24,220 bases of DNA from Phycisphaerae bacterium (GTDB lineage: Bacteria; Planctomycetota; Phycisphaerae; UBA1845; Fen-1342). This document shows positions 17,219 through 24,220 of this stretch, in pieces. How positions within the stretch are numbered: the first letter of the stretch is position 1; the number at the start of each line of letters is the position of its first letter. The notes under the pieces were generated by a model. It did no database searches, was not told where the DNA came from, and saw only the letters and a list, made by a program, of their open reading frames with translations. The position numbers and the translations under genes are program-made. The stretch is from contig JALHOX010000002.1 of the NCBI GenBank assembly GCA_022842805.1, positions 1 to 24,220 of the forward strand, in the 5' to 3' direction.

Positions 17219-17248
17219 GCAAATCTGTTTCACGTGAAACACGTTTGC
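17219..17248. promoter_or_regulatory. parS: parS centromere-like site (ParB binding)
   Basis: The 16-bp perfect palindrome TGTTTCACGTGAAACA at 17226-17241 is identical to the widely conserved bacterial parS consensus bound by ParB (Spo0J). GCAAA at 17219-17223 and TTTGC at 17244-17248 extend the symmetry to a near-perfect 30-bp palindrome. It is in the non-coding gap between the lipoprotein gene and the FG-GAP protein gene, 162 bases before the latter's ATG. parS sites usually cluster near the chromosome origin, so the window is likely to be origin-proximal. No second copy was seen, and parA and parB are not in the window. Confidence 0.92.
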
Positions 17249-17349
17249 TCGATGGTCGTGTCTGTCCTCCGTCAGCCGCGAAGGGGCACAGTCCGCCGCA
17301 CCGCGCATTTCGGCGATCAAAGCCCGCACCGAATCGCTCCGAGCGGGCG

Positions 17350-17355
17350 TATACT
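17350..17355 (+). promoter_or_regulatory. Candidate -10 box TATACT
   Basis: TATACT lies 47 bases before the ATG at 17403, a usual distance for a -10 element. An inverted repeat GCCCGC (17322-17327) / GCGGGC (17343-17348) sits directly upstream and could be an operator. There is no clear -35 hexamer. Confidence 0.35.
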
Positions 17356-17402
17356 GCGGATTCGTCGATGTTTCCGGGGATCGAACGCAAGGAGCGGCAA
17401 AG

Positions 17403-18866
17403 ATGATCCAGCGACACTTCCGCGCGAGCCTGATCGGCTGCATCGCCCTCAGCCCATTCGCCAGCGCCAAACAGCCAATCGAAATCTCAAAAGACGGACT
17501 CGCCGCGATTCGACCGATCGAGCAACCCTCCGCGGCATCAGCCGGCGCCGGCATCGCCGCATCAACCCGCGGCGGCGGCGTTCCCTATGGAGCAACGCCC
17601 GATTGGACCAACACGCTGCGCCGCCAAGTCAGCGCACTACAGATCGCCGACATGAATGGCGACGGGCGGAATGACCTGGTCGTCGGCTGCTACAGCTCGC
17701 AGAGCTTTCCGGCGTATACCGACTGGGAGAACATGGTCTATTACAACGTCGGTGGCGGGCTCGAAACAGAGCCGTCGTGGGTCTCGACCGATGAGGTTTC
17801 GACCATTGATCTGCAAGTGGCGGACATCAATCGCGACGGCTTCCTCGACATCTATGCCGCCAACGGTTTGGGAGCCGCGTCAGTCATTTACTTCGGCAGC
17901 GCCGGCGGCCCCAGCACCAGCCCGGGCTGGTTCAGCACCGTGCCGGGCAACACGTTCGCCGTCTCGGCGGCCATCTTCGACGTCGACCGCGATGGCGATC
18001 TCGACGTCTTCACCGGCAATCAGGGACTGACGCAGGCCAGCCCGTTCCGCCCGATGTATGGCTTTCGCAATAACAACGGCAATCTGGAAACGACGCCATT
18101 CTGGCAATCGGCGGAAAGCTCGATTCAGAACTCACTCTCCGTCGGCGACTATGACAACGACGGCTGGCCCGACCTCGCGGTTTCGAAGTGGGTTAATTTT
18201 CAGAGCGCCGTCTATCGCAATGTGAACGGCGCGATGCAAACCGTGCCGGCCTGGACCACCGGCGAAACCACCGCCGACCGCGGCACGGCCTGGGCCGATG
18301 TCGACGGCAACGGCTTCGTCGATCTGGCGCTGGGCCGCAGCGCGACGTCGTGGTATCGCAACGATGCGGGCGTGTTGAGCTTTGCCGCGGCGCTGACCGC
18401 GCCATTCTGGAGCCATAGCGAGCTGCGCTTCGCCGACGTCAATCGCGACGGCCGGCCCGACCTGGCCGAGACGCACTTCTCCGACGGACGCACGCACATC
18501 TATCTGAACAACGACGGCGAGTTGTCCATCGCGCCGTCGTGGAGCTACGACGCGGGCCCGCTCGGCACGGCGATCGCTTTCGGCGATCTCAACGGCGACA
18601 CCTGGCTCGATTTCGCGATCGGCTATTCGGGGCAGCCCAGTATCGCGGTCTTTTACGCCGTTCCGCCGGCGCTCCTGGGCGACATGAATTGCGATGGGAT
18701 CGTGAGCGTCGGCGACATTGCGGGCTTTGTACTGGCGCTGACCGATCCGGCGGGCTACGCGGCGGCGTTCCCGGCGTGCGACATCAACAATGGCGACATC
18801 AACGGGGACAGCGTGGTGTCGGTCGGCGATATCGCGGCATTTGTGACGCTGCTGACCGGGCCGTGA
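17403..18866 (+). CDS. Secreted FG-GAP/VCBS repeat protein with dockerin-like C-terminus
   Basis: A 487-residue secreted protein. An N-terminal signal (about 1-22, LIGCIALSPFASA) is followed by seven calcium-binding FG-GAP/VCBS-type repeats. Examples are ADMNGDGRNDLVVG, ADINRDGFLDIYAAN, FDVDRDGDLDVFTGN, GDYDNDGWPDLAVS, ADVDGNGFVDLALG, ADVNRDGRPDLAETH and GDLNGDTWLDFAIG, spaced about 50 residues apart from about 82 to 400. Such repeats form a seven-bladed propeller. The C-terminus from about 426 (GDMNCDGIVSVGDI and GDINGDSVVSVGDI) is a pair of dockerin-like calcium loops. In Planctomycetes this tail is common on exported proteins and may direct them to the surface. A partner cohesin is not in the window. 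The ATG at 17403 has AGGAG upstream. Confidence 0.88.
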   Translation: MIQRHFRASLIGCIALSPFASAKQPIEISKDGLAAIRPIEQPSAASAGAGIAASTRGGGVPYGATPDWTNTLRRQVSALQIADMNGDGRNDLVVGCYSSQSFPAYTDWENMVYYNVGGGLETEPSWVSTDEVSTIDLQVADINRDGFLDIYAANGLGAASVIYFGSAGGPSTSPGWFSTVPGNTFAVSAAIFDVDRDGDLDVFTGNQGLTQASPFRPMYGFRNNNGNLETTPFWQSAESSIQNSLSVGDYDNDGWPDLAVSKWVNFQSAVYRNVNGAMQTVPAWTTGETTADRGTAWADVDGNGFVDLALGRSATSWYRNDAGVLSFAAALTAPFWSHSELRFADVNRDGRPDLAETHFSDGRTHIYLNNDGELSIAPSWSYDAGPLGTAIAFGDLNGDTWLDFAIGYSGQPSIAVFYAVPPALLGDMNCDGIVSVGDIAGFVLALTDPAGYAAAFPACDINNGDINGDSVVSVGDIAAFVTLLTGP

Positions 18867-18888
18867 AGCGGTGACACGTCGGCCGGAG

Positions 18889-18977
18889 GGCACGGACATC
18901 GGTACTCCGTTGTCTGTGCCTTCGTCGATGTTCGGCGGTTGAAGGCGCCGACAAGCTGAGTACAGCTTGTCCGTGCC
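18889..18977. repeat. Nested palindromic repeat element
   Basis: GGCACGGACA (18889-18898) pairs with TGTCTGTGCC (18911-18920) with one G-U wobble. ACAAGCTG (18951-18958) pairs perfectly with CAGCTTGT (18963-18970) around AGTA. TGTCCGTGCC (18968-18977) is the exact complement of the first arm. The element lies 23 bases after the FG-GAP gene, so it may end its transcript, though no U-run is visible. Confidence 0.65.
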
Positions 18978-19053
18978 ACCCGCCGTCACACAGCTTCACC
19001 ATTCCCCCCAACGCGATCCACGCGCGGATTCGAACGATAATCCCGTTACGACG

Positions 19054-19059
19054 TATAAT
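19054..19059 (+). promoter_or_regulatory. Candidate -10 box TATAAT
   Basis: A consensus TATAAT lies 90 bases before the ATG at 19150, in the gap upstream of the TPR-like protein gene. TTCGAA at 19029-19034 is a poor -35 at 19 bases spacing. This is the best-matching -10 noticed in the window. Confidence 0.45.
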
Positions 19060-19149
19060 CAGACAAGCGATTTCGCGCCAAGCGGGCGGCGTTTTCTGCG
19101 CTGTGTCCGATGATCTTCGAGCGGAGTCGCGAGATTGTTGGAGTCGGCC

Positions 19150-21306
19150 ATGATCACAACCCTGCGATCGTCGAAGTTTCGCGTGTTCCTCGTCCGCGCG
19201 CTGTCGACGACAGTTTTCGGCGCGGGCCTGGCGGGGGCGCAATATCCGGTCCAGCAGGATGGTCGCTTGTTTGACGCCAACCCGCAGATCGGCGGCGCAG
19301 GGCGAACCAACCTGGAGCGGCCCGCCGCCCCGCCGCTGCTGGGCAACGCCGTCGCAGAGGGAACAGCCGGCCGCGGCTTATCGCTGCGTACGGGCATCGG
19401 CATCACCGAGCAGAACACATTTCGCGGCGGTCTGCCTTCGGGCGGGCTGGCGAATTTTCGTCGCGATTCGGTGAGTGTGGCGGATGTAGCGTCGCCGCTG
19501 GGCGGGCTCGCGGCGCGGACTTATTACGACCCCAGCAACACAGTGGGCACGCTCGGCTTCCTGCGCGGCGGCGCCGGCGGAAATGTGCAGAACTTCGCGC
19601 CGGGCTCGGGCTATGCGCAGGGGTCGGCGGCGGCGCTCGATCAGCGACTGGACCTGCGCGTGCCGAACACCGGACTGACCACGGGCATCACGGGCGCCGC
19701 TCCGGGGCCTGCGCCCGGCGCCAGTTTCGGCGACCTGAGCAACGATCCGCTCTCCCGGCTGAACAACTACACATCCCGCAATTCGATGATGTCGCTCTAC
19801 GAACGCAGTTCGATCAGCAATCTGGCCGGTTACGGCCTTCGCAGCACGGGCGTGACGCCTTCGATTCAAGCTTCCGAGGACATCACCGGACTTCTCAACA
19901 CCACCCCGGCGTTGCCGCAAACCCTGCAGCGAAACTATGGCGCGGCGCCCGGCACTCCCGGCTCAGTCGATTACGCCAACGATCCGCGCTATGCGGCGGC
20001 GCAGCGGTCGAGGGGGCCGTTGGGCTCGCCCAACGCGCTCTGGCGTACCGAGCGGCGCATCGATGCGACGCTCGATTCGCGCGTCGAACAAATCGCGGCC
20101 CCGTATGAACAGCAGGCCGCGATCGCGAAGCAGGTGGAGCAACAGCGCGGGAAACCGCAGCTTGACGCCAACTTCGACGCCGGCCGCACGCCTGCCGCGC
20201 AGGCCAACAACGCACAGGGTTTGGCGGCGCCGGCAGCGCCGCAGACGGTTCAGCCGCCGCGTGTGGCGCGCTCCGACGGTTTTGCGAATCGCGTTCTGCC
20301 GGGCAACGACTTGTACACGGACATGCAGATTTCGACCGCGCTGCAGCGCGATCCGTCGCCGCAGTGGTTCGAGGAGATGCGCAACGCGGCCCGGACCGAT
20401 CCGGCGCTGGCCCAGGCCTATCAGGAGCGGGCCCAGTACGACGCGGACAATTTCCAGCGTTTGATGCGTGCGCAGCGGATTCGCACGTTCGCGACCGGCG
20501 CGCCGTCGCAGCTCAACAAGGAGCTGTTTGAGGCGGAGCTGGCCGTGCGTGAGAAGCGCTACTTCGACGCCGTCGCCCATTACGACTTCGCCTACAGCCT
20601 CGACCCCTCCAGTCCGCTGCCGCTGCTGGGCCGCGGCCACGCGCAGCTCGCCGCGGGCGAGTTCATGTCCGCCGCCAACAGCCTGATCCTCGGTTTGGAT
20701 CGCTTTACCGACATCGTGAACTTCAACCTGGATCTGGCGTCGCTGATGGGCGGCGGCGAACTGGTCGACATTCGCCGTTCCGAACTGATGGAGCGTCTGG
20801 CCCAGAACGAAGACGCGGCTCTGCGATTCCTGCTCGGCTACCTCGAATACTTCGGTGGTCGTCGCGGCTCGGCGATGGCGAACTTCGAAAAGGCGGCCCA
20901 GATCGACCGCAGCGGCTCGATCATCACGCGCATGCCGTCGATCCTGCAATCCGCGGCGCCGGCCCCAAGCCCCGAGCCCGCGCCGGTTTCGCCGGGCGCT
21001 GCAGCGCCGCCGACGGGCGCTCGTCGCGCCGGGCGCGGCGAGGTTCCGGACACGCGGACCGAAAGCGTTATTCCGCGGCTGCCGTCGTATGGGGTGGATC
21101 GTCGCGTGCCGACGCGCTTTAAACCGCGCTGGGAAAAGAGCGACGCCGCCGAGCCGGGTGCAGCACCGAGCGGCGACGCAGCGCCGGCGAGCGACGCAGC
21201 GGCGACGATCGGCAACGCGCCGGTGGATACCCCTCGGCCGGTGCGTCGTCCGAATGGTCCGCTGGATATCCCGCGGCCCGCGCCGGTTCAGGTTGCGCCG
21301 AAGTAA
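19150..21306 (+). CDS. Large secreted TPR-like protein
   Basis: A 718-residue protein without a family that I can name. Residues 1-31 look like a signal peptide (VFLVRALSTTVFGAGLAGA, cleavage near AGA). Residues 32 to about 450 are low in hydrophobic core and rich in Gly, Ala, Pro, Asn and Gln. TPR-like helices lie at about 457-590: KELFEAELAVREKRYFDAVAH in two parts, then LGRGHAQLAAGEFMSAANS and FLLGYLEYFGGRRGSAMANF. The last 120 residues are Pro/Ala-rich and disordered. It is probably a periplasmic or surface protein that binds other proteins. The ATG at 19150 has GGAG six bases upstream, and a consensus TATAAT lies 90 bases upstream. It converges on the gene at 21366. Confidence 0.82.
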   Translation: MITTLRSSKFRVFLVRALSTTVFGAGLAGAQYPVQQDGRLFDANPQIGGAGRTNLERPAAPPLLGNAVAEGTAGRGLSLRTGIGITEQNTFRGGLPSGGLANFRRDSVSVADVASPLGGLAARTYYDPSNTVGTLGFLRGGAGGNVQNFAPGSGYAQGSAAALDQRLDLRVPNTGLTTGITGAAPGPAPGASFGDLSNDPLSRLNNYTSRNSMMSLYERSSISNLAGYGLRSTGVTPSIQASEDITGLLNTTPALPQTLQRNYGAAPGTPGSVDYANDPRYAAAQRSRGPLGSPNALWRTERRIDATLDSRVEQIAAPYEQQAAIAKQVEQQRGKPQLDANFDAGRTPAAQANNAQGLAAPAAPQTVQPPRVARSDGFANRVLPGNDLYTDMQISTALQRDPSPQWFEEMRNAARTDPALAQAYQERAQYDADNFQRLMRAQRIRTFATGAPSQLNKELFEAELAVREKRYFDAVAHYDFAYSLDPSSPLPLLGRGHAQLAAGEFMSAANSLILGLDRFTDIVNFNLDLASLMGGGELVDIRRSELMERLAQNEDAALRFLLGYLEYFGGRRGSAMANFEKAAQIDRSGSIITRMPSILQSAAPAPSPEPAPVSPGAAAPPTGARRAGRGEVPDTRTESVIPRLPSYGVDRRVPTRFKPRWEKSDAAEPGAAPSGDAAPASDAAATIGNAPVDTPRPVRRPNGPLDIPRPAPVQVAPK

Positions 21307-21322
21307 CGGACTGAGCGAAGCT

Positions 21323-21345
21323 GGCGCGCCGCGCGACGGGCGCGC
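21323..21345. terminator. Hairpin between convergent genes (candidate terminator)
   Basis: GCGCGCC (21324-21330) and GGCGCGC (21339-21345) pair around an eight-base loop in the 59-base gap between two convergent genes. No U-run follows on either strand, so intrinsic termination would be weak. Confidence 0.45.
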
Positions 21346-21365
21346 TGAGTGAGGGGCGTGTTTCG

Positions 21366-22466
21366 TTACGGCTGAGGCGTTGATCGAACTCGCGCTCCGC
21401 GCAGCATCGCGGCAGCTTCGAGAAAGACCCACGCCGCGAGACCGGGGATGATCCACCAGCCCTGCGGATCGATGGCCTCGACCACCCGCGCAGCCGCCCG
21501 CTGCGCATTTCCTTTTTGCAGCGACTTCAGGATGCCGACGATCGGGTGCGGTCGAAAGATCCGCGGATCGACCTGCGCCAGCCAGCGCCGCGCCGCGGGT
21601 CCGCGCTTCGCCACCGCCCGAATGGCGTCGTCGGCGGTTGCGCCCGCGCTCCGCAGGGCCCGCACGCCCTCAGGCCCGGTCATCATCAGTGAAAACGCGC
21701 CGTCGACATTTCGCTCGCTGAAGCGCGCCGCCCGAGCCAGGTCGGCCGGTTCATCCGCGTGTTTCAGGATTCGCAGCGCGAAAGCCGGCGAGCCCTTGGC
21801 GGCCAGCGTGCCGACATCGTCGACCACGGCGCGCAGCGGCTTCCAATCGCCCGCCACCACCGCCCGCCGCGCCAGGGACCGCACCGCGTCTGCCAGGCCG
21901 TTCGTTACCCGTCCGGTGCGCTGCGCCAGCTTCACGACGCTGGCGGCGGCGTCGAATTGCGGCGTGACGGTCGTCGCCAGGCCGACCGCCGAGAGGCCCG
22001 CGACCAGTTCATCGACCTCCTCATTCGCGATCCAGCGCGACCCCTGAATCAGCAGATCGCGCACATCGCCCACGACGAAGAAGTCGGCGCTGATCGCGCC
22101 CAGCAGCGACTCCAGCGAATCCCCCGCCCCCAGCAGCGCACCGCCGGCGAACTCTCGCGCGCGGCGCACGATGCTGTTTCGCTGCTCGATGGTGCGTTGC
22201 AGGTCTGCGACGAGCGCGGGTCGCTGTTCGGCGTCGACGTTTTCGATGCCCGCGCTAAGCACCAGTTCGGCCTCGACAAACCGCCCCTCGTTGCGGAGCG
22301 TCGCCGCCTCGGCCAGGTAGTCGACCTCGCCCATCGCGGCCAGTTGCAGACGCAGCATGCGGGCCGGGTGATCGGCGAGGAAGGTCGCCAGTAGCGCCAG
22401 CGCGACGAGCAGCCGTGCGATCCCCCATCGCCGCCGCCAAAGACCGCCCAAAGCTGACAGAATCAC
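21366..22466 (-). CDS. Membrane protein of unknown function (operon partner of the DUF4230-like gene)
   Basis: A 366-residue protein that I do not recognise. A basic start (WRRRWG) leads to a transmembrane segment at about 15-32. A long soluble, largely helical region follows, with no cysteines or catalytic motifs that I can name. A second hydrophobic segment near the C-terminus (GWWIIPGLAAWVFLEAAAML, about 336-355) ends the protein, with a short basic tail. The central stretch FFVVGDVRDLLIQGSRWI (about 130-147) looks conserved in character. I start it at the GTG at 22466, which overlaps the upstream gene's stop by four bases (GTGA) and has GGGGG nearby. An in-frame GTG at 22487 is the alternative. 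The overlap implies translational coupling and a joint role with the DUF4230-like protein. Confidence 0.78.
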   Translation of the reverse strand: MILSALGGLWRRRWGIARLLVALALLATFLADHPARMLRLQLAAMGEVDYLAEAATLRNEGRFVEAELVLSAGIENVDAEQRPALVADLQRTIEQRNSIVRRAREFAGGALLGAGDSLESLLGAISADFFVVGDVRDLLIQGSRWIANEEVDELVAGLSAVGLATTVTPQFDAAASVVKLAQRTGRVTNGLADAVRSLARRAVVAGDWKPLRAVVDDVGTLAAKGSPAFALRILKHADEPADLARAARFSERNVDGAFSLMMTGPEGVRALRSAGATADDAIRAVAKRGPAARRWLAQVDPRIFRPHPIVGILKSLQKGNAQRAAARVVEAIDPQGWWIIPGLAAWVFLEAAAMLRGARVRSTPQP

Positions 22467-23209
22467 GACGCCCCCGCGCGAAACCACGCCGGACTGGGAA
22501 GATACTCGTCCTCGAATCGCACGATGACGATTCGGTGCCCGCGCAGCAGCTTGGTGACCAGTTCTCGCACCCGCTCGCGCGTCTGAGCGCGGATTTCCTG
22601 CTGCTGCTCGAGGGATAGGGTCGCCTCCGGCGCGGCGCGGCCGACGCCCAGCCGGGCCTGATTCAACAACTGGGCGCCGATGCCCGAGCGAAAACGCCAG
22701 CCGCCGACATCCACCCGCTCGCGCAGCTCGTCGAAATCGACTTCGCTCGCGATCCGCTCCGGGGTCGGCAGGCGCAGCGACAATGTGCCGAGAATTTCGC
22801 CGGTGGAGATGGCGTCGTCGCGCAGGTTGGTCAGGTCGACGCCGTAGAGATGTCGCACGGGAGCGCTGACGCGGGCCTCGGCCCGGCCGCGCCAGTTTTG
22901 ATCGAACCGGCTGGCGCTGGCGGTGGCCTCGGCTTCGACCGTCACCAGTTTCAACGAGCGCACCAGCCGCACGGCGTTTAGCTCAAAGGGTTCGAGGTCT
23001 TGTCCGACGCTAATCGGCGCCGCGGCGGCAGGGGCGGCGGAGTCGCGTTCGACGGTGAAATCGCGGATCGCGCGTTGCTCCTGCCAGCGCAGAATCACTG
23101 CGAGCGTCGCGAAGAGCGAGATTGCGACGCCCCAAACGAAGAGTGTCCCGCGGCGGCGGCGCGGCGGGCCGGAGGGGGAATCCTGCTGTTCGATCGCGGA
23201 ACGCGGCAT
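22463..23209 (-). CDS. DUF4230-like membrane-anchored protein
   Basis: A 248-residue protein with a basic N-terminus (PPRRRRG), one transmembrane helix at about 22-41 and an extracytoplasmic domain. The stretch VRHLYGVDLTNLRDDAISTGE (118-138) followed by LGTLSLRLPTPERI (140-153) resembles the DUF4230 pattern of a GVDL motif followed by an amphipathic strand and LPxPE. The C-terminal helix (about 198-224, rich in Gln, Glu and Arg) followed by a strand, RIVIVRFED, also fits. The family has no assigned function. The assignment is from recalled pattern, so moderately sure. The ATG at 23209 has GGAAG close upstream. It forms a coupled pair with the downstream gene (GTGA overlap). Confidence 0.72.
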   Translation of the reverse strand: MPRSAIEQQDSPSGPPRRRRGTLFVWGVAISLFATLAVILRWQEQRAIRDFTVERDSAAPAAAAPISVGQDLEPFELNAVRLVRSLKLVTVEAEATASASRFDQNWRGRAEARVSAPVRHLYGVDLTNLRDDAISTGEILGTLSLRLPTPERIASEVDFDELRERVDVGGWRFRSGIGAQLLNQARLGVGRAAPEATLSLEQQQEIRAQTRERVRELVTKLLRGHRIVIVRFEDEYLPSPAWFRAGAS

Positions 23210-23376
23210 CAGCTTCCAAACTCAGCGGTCGCGAAGGAGCCCGTTACTGTTATCGGCTCCTCGCAGCGCAACACTTGCGTCGCTGCTCTACCTACGATGG
23301 TAAGCAGCCCGCGGTTGCGGATGATTCGCATTCCGCCGATGCGGCGTAAATGTTGGCCACGATTACGATTGCCGAC

Positions 23377-24220
23377 ATGTCCCGCCCTCGAAAGCCCGTT
23401 CAAGGCCCGCCGCACGGCTCCGCTCGCGGCCCGCGCCCCTCTTCCCCGCCGCGCGACGTCGGCTGGGACAACGTTTCGACCTGGTACGACAAGCTGGTCG
23501 GCGACGAAGGCAGCGATTATCACCGCGCTGTGATATTGCCCGCGGCGCTGCGGTTGCTCGCGCCGCTGGAGGGGGCGCGGGTGCTGGATGTGTGTTGTGG
23601 GCAGGGGGTGTTGGCGCGCTGGCTGGCCGACGCGGGGATCGCCGCCTATTGCGGCGTCGACGCCAGCCCGCAACTGATCGAAGCGGCGCGTCGGCGGGCC
23701 GGTCAGCTCAGCGACGGCGTTCCCAAGCGATTTGAAGTGGCCGATCTCACCGCGCCCGATGCGCTGCGTCCGCTGGGCGAGAGCTTCGACGCGGCCGCCT
23801 GCCTGATGGCGGTACATGACGTGCGCGACGCGGGCGCGCTCTTTCGCAATATCGCGAGCGCCCTACGGCCGCGCGGTCGACTGGTGGTGATCGGCCTGCA
23901 TCCGTGCTTTCGCATTCCGCGGCAATCGAGCTGGGGGTGGGACGAAGCGCGGAAGATGCAGTATCGCCGGCTCGACCGCTATCAGACGCCGCTCGAAATC
24001 CCGATCGCGACGCACCCCGGTCGGAATGATGGCAAGCAGACGGCGTTTCACCACCGCTCGCTGAGCGCCTATGTGGAGTCGATGACGGGGGCGGGCTTTG
24101 TGATCACCGCGCTGGAAGAACTGCTCTCGCACCGTCGGGCTGCGCCGGGCGGGCATAGCCGCGGCGAAAATCGAGCGGCGGAGGAGTTTCCGATTTTTGT
24201 GGCGCTGGTGGGGCGGCGGG
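23377..24220 (+). CDS. SAM-dependent class I methyltransferase, 3' end cut by window
   Basis: An open frame that runs off the window end, giving at least 281 residues. Motif I, VLDVCCGQG, is at 69-77. The acidic residue after strand two is D95 in CGVDASPQL. Later motifs are FDAAACLMAVHDV and LRPRGRLVVIGLHPCF. This is the standard Rossmann-type methyltransferase layout, with an N-terminal basic Pro/Arg-rich extension of about 30 residues. Post-motif sequence such as PRQSSWGWDE and HHRSLSAYVESMTGAGF fits a methyltransferase acting on a small molecule. The substrate cannot be read. The ending EEFPIFVALVGRR resembles a family C-terminus, so few residues are probably missing. The start at 23377 is uncertain: an ATG at 23350 is in frame and neither has a clear ribosome-binding site. 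Confidence 0.87.
   Translation, partial: MSRPRKPVQGPPHGSARGPRPSSPPRDVGWDNVSTWYDKLVGDEGSDYHRAVILPAALRLLAPLEGARVLDVCCGQGVLARWLADAGIAAYCGVDASPQLIEAARRRAGQLSDGVPKRFEVADLTAPDALRPLGESFDAAACLMAVHDVRDAGALFRNIASALRPRGRLVVIGLHPCFRIPRQSSWGWDEARKMQYRRLDRYQTPLEIPIATHPGRNDGKQTAFHHRSLSAYVESMTGAGFVITALEELLSHRRAAPGGHSRGENRAAEEFPIFVALVGRR

Overview
The window is high-GC bacterial DNA, most likely a chromosomal piece from a planctomycete (possibly Phycisphaerae-like; the finer placement is a guess). Three things point there: a secreted PQQ-type beta-propeller protein with the 'WPQWRGPNRD' opening common in Planctomycetes, an FG-GAP/VCBS protein ending in a dockerin-like tail of the type these bacteria carry ('GDMNCDG...SVGDI', repeated once), and several long secreted proteins of no clear family. 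I see no rRNA or tRNA genes, no CRISPR array, no transposase and no phage genes.

Layout. 1-4.5 kb, minus strand: a POT/PTR peptide-proton symporter, a small membrane-anchored hypothetical, and an unusual fusion of two WaaP/Kdo-type lipopolysaccharide kinase domains. 4.8-6.7 kb, plus strand: a small membrane-anchored hypothetical and the PQQ-type propeller protein. 6.86-11.34 kb, minus strand: a Flp (type IVb, Tad) pilus locus in the order flp pilin, cpaA prepilin peptidase, tadE-like pseudopilin, cpaB, cpaC secretin, with a strong terminator after flp, two perfect hairpins between tadE and cpaB, and a long hairpin after cpaC. The ATPase (cpaF/tadA), cpaE and tadB/tadC are absent, so the locus is split or simply runs on elsewhere. 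11.8-12.3 kb, plus: an orphan AbiEii-like nucleotidyltransferase. 12.5-13.9 kb, minus: a MATE efflux transporter. 14.1-15.4 kb, plus: a secreted protein of unknown function. 15.5-16.4 kb, minus: a membrane protein with a transglutaminase-like core. 16.6-17.1 kb, plus: a DUF3574 lipoprotein. 17.2 kb: a textbook parS site. 17.4-18.9 kb, plus: the FG-GAP/dockerin protein. 19.15-21.3 kb, plus: a large secreted TPR-like protein. 21.4-23.2 kb, minus: a two-gene operon of membrane proteins, the first DUF4230-like. 23.4 kb to the end, plus: a SAM-dependent methyltransferase cut by the window edge.

Functionally the window is dominated by the cell envelope: peptide uptake, sugar/LPS core phosphorylation, pilus assembly, drug efflux and secreted proteins. 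The most informative single signal is the 16-bp palindrome TGTTTCACGTGAAACA at 17226-17241, identical to the ParB-binding parS consensus. It suggests that the window lies in the origin-proximal part of the chromosome. The intergenic spaces are rich in strong inverted repeats of several sequence types, and the 7-mer CCTGACA/TGTCAGG recurs in the spacers of the Flp locus.
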